Below, piece by piece: positions 1 to 5,509 of a stretch of DNA of 5,509 nucleotides. Made by a program: the position numbers and the translations under genes. This DNA is from CAVXAE01 sp044225565 (GTDB lineage: Bacteria; Pseudomonadota; Gammaproteobacteria; Steroidobacterales; Steroidobacteraceae), in contig JBGAIL010000256.1 of assembly GCA_044225565.1 (NCBI GenBank), positions 1 to 5,509 on the forward strand, given 5' to 3'. The notes under the pieces are model-generated. The model had not been told where the DNA came from. It searched no databases and saw only the letters and a program-made list of their open reading frames with translations. Every line of letters begins with the position of its first letter. Positions within the stretch are counted from its first letter, which is position 1.

Positions 1-2
1 AC

Positions 3-1259
3 CCCTTTGGCGACAGCGACGCGCAGACCACGGTGGACGATTTCATCGAGCGCATCGCGCTGGTCGCCTGGCCGATCTCGAGCTACTTTCCGGATGGCGT
101 CTACGAGCGCTACCGGCAGGACGACGCTGCCACGCGCGCAGCGCTCGACAAACAGTACGGGATCCGCGGGATTCGGGACGCCGTCTGCCGGCATTTCGAG
201 AGCAGCGTATTCGTCAAATACATGCTCAAGGAGATGGCGCAATTCCTGGACTGCAAACCGGTCTTCGCGGAAGTGATCGAGGCGCGCAACGCCCGCTCGA
301 AGGACTATGCCGGATACGCCAGGAGCCTCTTCCGGCACGGCAACATCGCAACCCTGATGATCGACACTGGCTTCTCGGCCGGCCTCGACCAGAAGGGCCT
401 CGACCACTTCGAGTCGGTCCTCGCGCCCGCGACGAAGATCCATTACATCGCGCGCGTGGAGAAGCTCAGCGATGACCTTCTCTGGCAGGAGAAGGAGCTC
501 TCCTACGAAGATCTTCGCGAGAGCTTCGTCGCGCGCGTGCGCGATGCGCTCGACGGCACCGGGAACTTCGGCAGACGCTCCGTGGGCATGAAGTCGTATC
601 TGTTGCCGGACATCGGCGTCATCCGGCCTACCTATGACGATGGGTTGGCGGCTGCGTCCTGGAAAGAGTTCAGAAAGATGCGCGATGCGCCGTACGCGGA
701 CCGCGCTGAGGGGCAGGCGCGCGGTCGGGTATTGCGCGAGCGGTTGCTCACGCTGGCGTTGGAGGAGTGCCTGGTGCGGGACATGCCGATGCAGTTCCAC
801 GCCGGCGATGGCGAAGCGCCTTCGGTCATCCTGCGCAATCAGCATCCGTACTATCTCGAGGAGGTGGCGAGATTCGACAGGGACGGCGTGATGCGCATGC
901 CCAAGATCATTCCGATCCACGCCGGCTACCCTCTGGTCGGCGAGGCGGCCTGGCTCAGCCACCTGTACACGAACGTGTACTTCGAGCTGTCGCTGATGAC
1001 GCCGTTCATCCATCAGGGGCTGTTGCATCGCTATCTGGAGATCATGGAGGCGGTGCCGCTCTCGAAGATGCTGTTTGGGAGCGATGCCTACTACGTGCCG
1101 GAGCTGCACTGGCTGGCCGCCCGCTGGGGCAAGCGTTATCTCGCCCAGGCGCTGTCCGTCTATGTTGCAGGAGGCTTGCTGGATGAAGCGGAAGCGCTGG
1201 AGGGCGCGCGGATGATCCTGCATTTGAACAATCGCAAGGTCTACAACCTGGAGGCATGA
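3..1259 (+). CDS. Amidohydrolase family protein (FluG N-terminal-like), 5' end outside window
   Basis: This is a metal-dependent hydrolase of the amidohydrolase superfamily (amidohydrolase-2 type, as in the N-terminal half of FluG). Such enzymes cleave amide or related bonds with an active-site metal in a TIM barrel, probably in the cytoplasm. Visible landmarks, in order, are a VGMKSYL strand with Lys at base 591, FHAGDGEAP with His at 798, IPIHAGYP with His at 918, a YFELSLMTPF strand, and LFGSDAYYVPEL with Asp at 1083. These match the later metal or catalytic positions of the family. The first HxH motif is absent. The frame is open to the left edge and begins PFGDSD, which plausibly follows directly on an HxHPF-like motif just outside. 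The internal GTG at 33 has no ribosome binding site, so the gene is read as partial, with about 419 codons seen. The C-terminus (MILHLNNRKVYNLEA) looks complete. Substrate is not predictable; relatives often sit beside glutamine-synthetase-like genes. Confidence 0.9.
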   Translation, partial: PFGDSDAQTTVDDFIERIALVAWPISSYFPDGVYERYRQDDAATRAALDKQYGIRGIRDAVCRHFESSVFVKYMLKEMAQFLDCKPVFAEVIEARNARSKDYAGYARSLFRHGNIATLMIDTGFSAGLDQKGLDHFESVLAPATKIHYIARVEKLSDDLLWQEKELSYEDLRESFVARVRDALDGTGNFGRRSVGMKSYLLPDIGVIRPTYDDGLAAASWKEFRKMRDAPYADRAEGQARGRVLRERLLTLALEECLVRDMPMQFHAGDGEAPSVILRNQHPYYLEEVARFDRDGVMRMPKIIPIHAGYPLVGEAAWLSHLYTNVYFELSLMTPFIHQGLLHRYLEIMEAVPLSKMLFGSDAYYVPELHWLAARWGKRYLAQALSVYVAGGLLDEAEALEGARMILHLNNRKVYNLEA

Positions 1260-1264
1260 CTCGT

Positions 1265-1279
1265 TCGCGGAATCCGCGA
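1265..1279 (+). other. Small hairpin just after the amidohydrolase stop codon
   Basis: TCGCGG-AAT-CCGCGA forms a perfect 6-bp GC-rich stem with a 3-nt loop, starting 6 nt after the TGA stop. No T-run follows, so it is not a convincing intrinsic terminator. It could be a 3'-end stabiliser, a weak terminator or chance in GC-rich DNA. The rest of the gap up to 1470 holds a second weak stem (GGCGG-TTG-CCGCC, 1316-1328) and a 43-codon ORF starting near 1292, but no recognisable promoter or gene. Confidence 0.35.
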
Positions 1280-1470
1280 GCTCATGCAGCATGCCATGTA
1301 CCATCGGAACACTGGGGCGGTTGCCGCCGAAGCAGCAATTCCCGGTCGGGGCGTCGAAAACAGTCGTTGGCTGCGTCGGCCGCCCCGCCCGACAGCCAGA
1401 ATTCCGGTGGCGCTTGCGATAGCGTGATTCTCCTCCGGCCCGCGTGATCGCTTTACGGGGACTACGTTCG

Positions 1471-2592
1471 ATGAAACGCTCGATGAAACCATTTGCACCC
1501 GGAGGCGGGACGGACAGGCGGCGCTTCCTGGCTGTCGCGGGCATGGCTCTCGCCGGCGCGTGGAAGGGAAACCGGATGGCGGCCGCAGCATCGCCGTCCT
1601 CGCTCGAGGAATGGCTTTCCGGTTCGGCCTTCGATGCGTTCGTGCGAGCACGAATGGAGGAGGGCAGCGTTCCGGGCCTGAGCCTCGCGGTGATCGACGG
1701 CGGCCGGGTCGCACACGAGGCCGGCTTCGGCTGGGCCGATTTCGCCGCGCAGCGCGCCATGGAACCCGCCACGCTCATCAACATCGCCTCGATCACGAAG
1801 ACGCTCACCTGCACGGCGGTGATGCAGCTGCGGGACCGAGGCCTGTTCCGGCTGGACGACGACGTCGACGCGCATCTGCCATTCTCGGTGCGCAATCCGG
1901 CATTCCCTGCGACGCCCGTCACCTTCCGGCAGCTGCTCACCCACGCTTCGTCCATCGCGGACGGGCCGGCTTACGAGGCGATCTACGTGTGCGGAGACCC
2001 TCAACGGTCTCTCGCAGTCTGGTTGGCGGATTATTTTTCGACGGGCGGCGCTGCGTACGACCGGGAGGCCAATTTCCATACCTGGGCGCCGGGTTCCCGT
2101 TACGACTACAGCAACGTGGCTTTCGGCGTGCTGGGCCTTCTCGTCGAGCGGCTTTCAGGCATGGAATACACCCAATACTGTGCGAAGCACATCTTTACCC
2201 CTTTGGGCATGGAGCGCAGCCGTTTTCTGCTCGAGGGGATGGATCGCTCGCAGCACGCCACGCCTTACATCCGTGTCACCGATGGCAACTTCTCGGCGGT
2301 CGCATTGAGAGATCCGGCCTGGAACATCCCGACCGGAGTGCGCGAGGCTCAGGCGCCGCTCTGTCTCTACAGTTTCGTCACGATGCCCGACGGTCTTGCG
2401 CGCACCAGCGCCGCAGAGCTTGCGCGCTTTCTGCTCGCCTACATGAAGGGCGGAGCACTCCACGGAAAGCAGCTGCTGAGCTCCGGCACGGTCGCGGAAA
2501 TACTCGCGCGCCAGCCGGTGAGCCTTCCAGGCGAGGGGGGATCGGGAATCGGGCTTTCGACGCCGCACGTGGCCGCGGGGTCGTGGTGCTGA
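1471..2592 (+). CDS. Tat-exported serine hydrolase, beta-lactamase fold (PF00144 type), C-terminally disrupted
   Basis: Serine hydrolase of the class C beta-lactamase / D-aminopeptidase / EstB superfamily, predicted to act outside the cytoplasm. The N-terminus carries a twin-arginine signal (TDRRRFLAVAGMALAGA, arginines at residues 16-18) with an Ala-rich end near residue 40. The nucleophile motif SITK is at residues 107-110 (Ser107, Lys110). The second motif, YSN, is at 213-215 within RYDYSNVAFGVLG. Other family blocks are LLTHASSI, CGDP, HIFTPLGMERS and TSAAELARFLLAYM. The family then expects a GLGW...W/H-x-GG-x-PG segment before a GVVVLTN strand. Here the frame is family-like only to about residue 361 (GSGIG), then reads 12 unrelated residues to a stop. 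The third motif is missing, so activity is doubtful. ATG 1471 is preferred: GGGGA lies 9 nt upstream and the signal starts well there; in-frame GTG 1444 is the alternative. The true substrate (beta-lactam, ester or peptide) cannot be told. Confidence 0.8.
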   Translation: MKRSMKPFAPGGGTDRRRFLAVAGMALAGAWKGNRMAAAASPSSLEEWLSGSAFDAFVRARMEEGSVPGLSLAVIDGGRVAHEAGFGWADFAAQRAMEPATLINIASITKTLTCTAVMQLRDRGLFRLDDDVDAHLPFSVRNPAFPATPVTFRQLLTHASSIADGPAYEAIYVCGDPQRSLAVWLADYFSTGGAAYDREANFHTWAPGSRYDYSNVAFGVLGLLVERLSGMEYTQYCAKHIFTPLGMERSRFLLEGMDRSQHATPYIRVTDGNFSAVALRDPAWNIPTGVREAQAPLCLYSFVTMPDGLARTSAAELARFLLAYMKGGALHGKQLLSSGTVAEILARQPVSLPGEGGSGIGLSTPHVAAGSWC

Positions 2593-2654
2593 CCAATTCG
2601 GACGACGGGCGCGAGGCCTGCGCCGCGATTACCAAGGCCATATTCGAACGCTGA
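2556..2654 (+). pseudogene. Out-of-frame C-terminal remnant of the serine hydrolase
   Basis: In the frame two bases ahead of the hydrolase frame, bases 2556-2654 read FDAARGRGVVVLTNSDDG, then a short helix ending AITKAIFER and a TGA stop. This is the expected last strand and terminal helix of the preceding hydrolase, so the original gene very probably ended at 2654. It is not translated in the frame that carries the active-site serine. The junction lies around 2535-2556 and contains a run of six G (2535-2540) and a duplicated ATCGGG (2541-2546 and 2548-2553). There is no start codon or ribosome binding site of its own. Confidence 0.7.
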
Positions 2655-2687
2655 GCACGGGCACACGACGGCTACGACACCGCGTCT

Positions 2688-3722
2688 CTACTCAAGCTGC
2701 AATGACCCGGCCCCGGCGTCCCCGCCCGGTAGCACCAGCCGTTCGCTCCCGTTCCTCACGATGCGCAGGCCGAAAGATTTCTCCAGCGCGAAGGCGAACC
2801 CGTCCATCTCGTTGGTGCGGAACACGCCGCTGATGCGCAGCGCGGCCAGCTCGGGACTGCCCAGCACCAGCGGCGTATCGGAGTAGCGATTCACCTCGGC
2901 AAGGGCCGAGGCGAGGGGCTCGGCCTCGAACTCCAGCTTGCGCCCTTGCCACGCCTCGATACGCTTGAGATTCGCCACGACGATGGGGCCGGGTTTTCCG
3001 AGCGCGTCGACCGAGGCGGCTTCGCCCCTTCGAAGCTTCGGTACGATGCGCTGCTCCGTTCCCGAAATCTCCTGTCCGGTCTTTGGCACCGAATGCCTGT
3101 CCGTGTCCTCGCTCCGGACAATCTCCACGACGCCGTCCAGCACGGAAACCGTAACGGCATCGTTCGCGCCGCGCCGGACGGCGAAGCGCGTTCCGAGCGC
3201 CCGCGCGATGCTGGAGCCAGTCGATACCTCGAAGGGCCGCGCGGGATCTTTTCGCACGTCGAAGAGTGCCTCACCCTGCGCCAACTCGAGCCGTCGCCGC
3301 TCATCGTCGTATCGCACCACGAGTCGTGACGCGGTGTTGAGGGTGACGCGTGAACCGTCCGCCAGAACCAGATCGCGTTGTTCGCCGATGGCGGTCTCAT
3401 ACGCTGGAGGTCGCAACTTCTGCCACCTCAACATGGCCGCAACGAGAGTCAGCGATGCTGCCGCGGCTGCGAGAGCCCATGATCGGGCTCGCGACGGGCT
3501 CGCGGCGGGCTCGCGGCGATCCAGGCGCTCGAGCAGGCGCTTGATGTCCTCATCCTGCACGAGCTCGCCCGCGCGTTCCCAGGTGAGCTGGCATTGCTCG
3601 TAACGCACGGCGTTCTCGGGATTCCCCGCCTGCCAGGTCAGGAAAGCGTCCGCTGCGCTGCGCGCCGCCTGCGGATTGCGATTGCGCGCGAACCAGCGGG
3701 ATTCGGGGGAAGAGGGGCTCAT
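2688..3722 (-). CDS. FecR-family anti-sigma factor / sigma regulator
   Basis: Inner-membrane regulator that holds or activates its partner ECF sigma factor and receives a signal from a TonB-dependent receptor. With the ATG at 3722 it has 344 residues, normal for the family. Order: a cytoplasmic DUF4880-like N-terminus (about 8-50, FLTWQAGNPENAVRYEQ), a linker, one membrane segment (about 82-98, SWALAAAAASLTLVAAML), and a periplasmic FecR domain (about 106-205, with LADGSRVTLNTASRL, GEALFDV, PFEVST, ALGTRFAV and VSVLDGVVEI). A C-terminal STN/DUF4974-like domain follows (about 255-335, WQGRKLEFEAEPLASALAEVNRYS). ATG 3722 forms an ATGA overlap with the sigma factor stop and has GGAG (3731-3734 on the plus map) 8 nt upstream. 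In-frame GTG 3731 is less likely because GGAG abuts it. The gene is probably cotranscribed with the sigma factor and converges on the damaged hydrolase with a 33-bp gap that shows no clear terminator. Confidence 0.93.
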   Translation of the reverse strand: MSPSSPESRWFARNRNPQAARSAADAFLTWQAGNPENAVRYEQCQLTWERAGELVQDEDIKRLLERLDRREPAASPSRARSWALAAAAASLTLVAAMLRWQKLRPPAYETAIGEQRDLVLADGSRVTLNTASRLVVRYDDERRRLELAQGEALFDVRKDPARPFEVSTGSSIARALGTRFAVRRGANDAVTVSVLDGVVEIVRSEDTDRHSVPKTGQEISGTEQRIVPKLRRGEAASVDALGKPGPIVVANLKRIEAWQGRKLEFEAEPLASALAEVNRYSDTPLVLGSPELAALRISGVFRTNEMDGFAFALEKSFGLRIVRNGSERLVLPGGDAGAGSLQLE

Positions 3723-4255
3723 AGGTTCCACTCCATGGCGTCTCGCAGGCTGGTCATGGCCTCGCTCATGTGGCGCTCCACCGTGCGCAAGCTCAGGCCC
3801 TGGTGCCGCGCGATCTCCGGATAGGTCATGTCACGAAAGCGGTGCAGCAGGAATACGTCGCGCACCGGCGGCGGAAGGGCGAGCAAGGCGCGCTTGAAGC
3901 GGGCGAGCGTTTCGTCCAGCAGTATCGAGTGCTCCGGCTCCTGCAACTCCGGCTCGAGGGCGTTGTCCTCCAGCGCTTCGTGCTGGTCCGCGCGGTGAGC
4001 CTTGCGCTGGCGGAAGAAATCCCGCACCAGGTTGGTGGCGATCTGGAAGGCGTACGCCCGGGCGTTTGCCTCGATGTGCTCCAGCCCCTCCTGCTTGAGC
4101 AGCCGCAGGTAGGTTTCCTGCAGCAGCTCGGCGGCGTCCTCTCGGTTCGGGAGCAAGCCTGCCAAGTAGCGCAGGAGCGACGCCCGGTGCTGAAGGAACA
4201 GCGCCTCGACGTACGCCGCCGTTTGGGCCTGTTCGCGATCGGTCACGGGCGGCAT
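3719..4255 (-). CDS. ECF RNA polymerase sigma factor, FecI-like
   Basis: Alternative sigma factor of the extracytoplasmic-function group that would direct RNA polymerase to a few promoters, typically a receptor gene. From ATG 4255 it has 178 residues, the usual size. Region 2 is at about 17-83 (LLRYLAGLLPNREDAAELLQETYLRL, then ARAYAFQIATNLVRDFFRQRK), followed by an acidic linker (about 92-110). Region 4 is at about 116-170 (ALLALPPPVRDVFLLHRFRD, then helix-turn-helix YPEIARHQGLSLRTVERHMSEAM). The stop overlaps the start of the downstream fecR-like gene by ATGA, so the pair is likely one operon with coupled translation. The start is uncertain by two codons: AGGA (4267-4270 on the plus map) is 5 nt from GTG 4261 and 11 nt from ATG 4255. 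The frame remains open to 4402, but that extension has no sigma homology and would run through the divergent promoter region. Target ligand is unknown. Confidence 0.93.
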   Translation of the reverse strand: MPPVTDREQAQTAAYVEALFLQHRASLLRYLAGLLPNREDAAELLQETYLRLLKQEGLEHIEANARAYAFQIATNLVRDFFRQRKAHRADQHEALEDNALEPELQEPEHSILLDETLARFKRALLALPPPVRDVFLLHRFRDMTYPEIARHQGLSLRTVERHMSEAMTSLRDAMEWNL

Positions 4256-4308
4256 GGACACATTATTCCTGTTTCCCCACGTACCTGAAACGAGGGAGAG
4301 TGGTAATA

Positions 4309-4338
4309 CCCGCCAGCCGCGGGAGCGAAAGTGGCGGG
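4309..4338. repeat. 7-bp inverted repeat in the divergent intergenic region
   Basis: CCCGCCA at 4309-4315 and TGGCGGG at 4332-4338 are perfect reverse complements separated by 16 nt, with a CCGCGG palindrome inside the loop (4317-4322). The repeat lies between the sigma factor and receptor starts. It could be an operator or a structured receptor leader, or chance in GC-rich DNA. Confidence 0.4.
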
Positions 4339-4385
4339 ATTGTCCAAGGAGAAGCGTTTCACGCGCAGGGGATGCAATATCCACA

Positions 4386-4391
4386 AGGGGG
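4386..4391 (+). promoter_or_regulatory. Ribosome binding site of the receptor gene
   Basis: AGGGGG lies 4 nt before GTG 4396 (7 nt from its AGG core). It favours this GTG over the in-frame ATG at 4372, whose only nearby purine run (AGGGG, 4367-4371) directly abuts the start. Confidence 0.5.
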
Positions 4392-4395
4392 CCAA

Positions 4396-5509
4396 GTGGC
4401 ACGATCCAATCTCATCGGCGCGGCGGTTTCTCTGGTTCTTCTGGCTTCGGCATCCCAGGGGATGGCGACGACGCCCGCCGTCGAGGCGGCCGCGGGGCCG
4501 CTAGAGCGGGAGACGCGCTTCGATATCCCCGCACAGCCGCTAAGTGCGGCTCTCAAGGCGTTCGCCAACCAGGCGGGCCTGCAGATTCTCTTTCCCCCGG
4601 AGTTGGTGGAGGGGCGTCGCTCGTCGCAGGTTCAGGGGGAGAAGAAGGGCGTGGAGGCGCTGCGGCAGCTCCTCGAGGGAACGAATCTGGAGTTCGAGTC
4701 GAAGGATACGACGATAGCGGTGAAGGAGCGGGCGAAGCAGGGAACGAAGACTGCCGGCGCTGCACCAGGATATTCCGTGCTTTCACCGATTCGCATGGCC
4801 CAGCACGACGGTTCTCGAACCGCCAACCCGCAAGGCGAGGGCAAGTCGGCGGAAGGCGGGCAGGAGCTGGAAGAGGTCGTCGTGCAGGGGGCGCGCGTGT
4901 TCTTCCGCCCCACCGTGGCGTCCAGCGGTACGAAGTTTCCTCTGCCCATCTTCGACACGCCGCAATCGATCACCGCGCTCACCGCAGACATCATCGAGAC
5001 GTTCCGGCCAGCCGATCGCACGCAGCTCACCAGTTTCGTCGCCGGCGCGTCGAATGTTACGGATGCTCCGGGTTTCGACGACAGCGTTGGTACAGCTGTT
5101 GCTATGCGCGGTTTCTACCTCAGTTCAGACGACAGTTACAAGCTCAACGGCTTCAGCACCTATGGGATTTTCCGTCCTGATCTGGCGGTGGTGGACCGAG
5201 TCGAGTTCGTCAAAGGGCCGACGGCAATCGTTTATGGCGTGTCCCACTACGGTGGAGTGATGAACACCGTCACCAAGAAGCCGCAGAACCAGTTCGCGGC
5301 CTCGATTGAGGGTGCCGGCGGCACCCACGATTCTCATCGCTTTGCAGGCGATGTGACTGGGCCCATTGGAGGCTCGGGGGTCAACTACCGGCTCATCGCG
5401 GCTTACGAGCGCCGCGGTTTCGAAGCGGAAGGCGAAGAATCGCGGCATGCCACTGTGATGCCGGCGCTCAGCTGGAACCTCGGTGAGGAGACGCGTGTCA
5501 ATCTGACGG
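4396..5509 (+). CDS. TonB-dependent siderophore-type receptor with STN signalling domain, 3' end outside window
   Basis: Outer-membrane transporter and signal transducer that uses TonB energy to import a ligand, typically a ferric siderophore. 371 residues are seen and the frame runs off the right edge; complete relatives have about 750-850. From GTG 4396: signal peptide (1 to about 24, hydrophobic IGAAVSLVLLASAS), STN domain (about 40-112, RFDIPAQPLSAALKAFANQA, then LQILFPPELVEG), a low-complexity linker (113-155), and a TonB-box-like ELEEVVVQG (157-165). The plug follows (about 167-296) with FDTPQSITALTADII, AMRGFYL, VVDRVEFVKGPTAIVYG and GGVMNTVTKKP; the barrel begins near 300. The DTPQSIT and VKGP..IVYG blocks are those of the siderophore receptor group. 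In-frame ATG 4372 would add 8 residues. The STN domain together with the divergent sigma/FecR pair marks it as the sensor of that module, probably autoregulated. The actual ligand cannot be read from the plug; other scarce nutrients remain possible. Confidence 0.93.
   Translation, partial: MARSNLIGAAVSLVLLASASQGMATTPAVEAAAGPLERETRFDIPAQPLSAALKAFANQAGLQILFPPELVEGRRSSQVQGEKKGVEALRQLLEGTNLEFESKDTTIAVKERAKQGTKTAGAAPGYSVLSPIRMAQHDGSRTANPQGEGKSAEGGQELEEVVVQGARVFFRPTVASSGTKFPLPIFDTPQSITALTADIIETFRPADRTQLTSFVAGASNVTDAPGFDDSVGTAVAMRGFYLSSDDSYKLNGFSTYGIFRPDLAVVDRVEFVKGPTAIVYGVSHYGGVMNTVTKKPQNQFAASIEGAGGTHDSHRFAGDVTGPIGGSGVNYRLIAAYERRGFEAEGEESRHATVMPALSWNLGEETRVNLT

Larger units (their letters stand above)
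4262..4395. promoter_or_regulatory. Divergent control region between sigma factor and receptor genes
   Basis: About 134 bp separate the two divergent starts, so both promoters should lie here. On the plus strand there is TGAAAC (4286-4291) and TAATAC (4304-4309), but their 12-bp spacing fits neither a normal sigma-70 nor a normal ECF promoter. On the minus strand GTATTA-like sequence at about 4304-4309 with a poor -35 about 17 bp away could drive the sigma gene; it is weak. A perfect 7-bp inverted repeat, CCCGCCA (4309-4315) and TGGCGGG (4332-4338), may be an operator or a leader hairpin. AAGGAG at 4346-4351 is too far from either receptor start to be its ribosome binding site. The region's role is inferred from gene layout; the exact elements are not established. 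Confidence 0.45.

Noticed and set aside
1241..1714. Minus-strand frame of 157 codons across the gap
   Set aside because: Arg/Pro/Ser-rich, antisense to the hydrolase start, no family recognised; typical of GC-rich shadow frames.
2535..2556. Programmed -1 frameshift at the G6 run in the hydrolase
   Set aside because: A slip would join the frames but not restore the missing third-motif segment, so a functional programmed shift is unlikely.
1560..2654. Long open frame overlapping the serine hydrolase
   Set aside because: Arg/Gly/Ala-rich shadow without family motifs for nearly all its length. Only its last part (from about 2556) is meaningful, as the displaced end of the hydrolase.
2655..2687. 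Bidirectional terminator between the convergent genes
   Set aside because: Only 33 bp, with no strong stem and no T-run on either strand.
2938..3603. Plus-strand frames antisense to the fecR-like gene
   Set aside because: Ser/Arg-rich with no motifs. The minus-strand FecR reading is unambiguous.
4256..4402. N-terminal extension of the sigma factor to 4402
   Set aside because: The added 49 residues have no sigma region homology, no ribosome binding site supports the far start, and it would cover the divergent control region and overlap the receptor start.
4254..5180. Long plus-strand frame over the receptor gene
   Set aside because: Low-complexity Gly/Arg composition. The frame starting at 4396 gives clear STN and plug motifs across the same bases.

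Overview
The window is GC-rich, densely coded Proteobacterial DNA. The extracytoplasmic-function (ECF) sigma factor, FecR anti-sigma factor and STN-bearing TonB-dependent receptor indicate a Gram-negative bacterium that uses cell-surface signalling. The FecR and hydrolase sequences resemble those of environmental gammaproteobacteria such as the Steroidobacteraceae. That placement is by impression only; no search was run.

Layout, left to right. Bases 3-1259 (+) hold most of a metal-dependent amidohydrolase of the FluG N-terminal type, whose 5' end lies outside the window. A gap of about 210 bp with a small hairpin follows. Next comes a Tat-exported serine hydrolase of the beta-lactamase/penicillin-binding fold (1471-2592, +). 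Its 3' end is damaged: the segment that should carry the third active-site motif is missing, and the natural C-terminus continues in another frame to 2654. Thirty-three bases later, on the opposite strand, is the end of a fecR-like gene (2688-3722). It is translationally coupled through an ATGA overlap to the ECF sigma factor gene upstream of it (3719-4255). Across a divergent intergenic region of about 140 bp, a TonB-dependent receptor gene with an N-terminal STN domain starts at about 4396 (+) and runs off the right edge.

How the genes work together. The right half is a complete FecI/FecR/FecA-type surface signalling module in an uncommon divergent layout. Ligand binding to the outer-membrane receptor would be passed by its STN domain to the periplasmic part of FecR, which then lets the sigma factor transcribe target genes, probably including the receptor. 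The amidohydrolase and the exported hydrolase could belong to the use of whatever the receptor imports, but nothing in the sequence proves that link. The most notable anomaly is the broken hydrolase. I see no CRISPR array, tRNA, rRNA, insertion sequence or convincing novel system.
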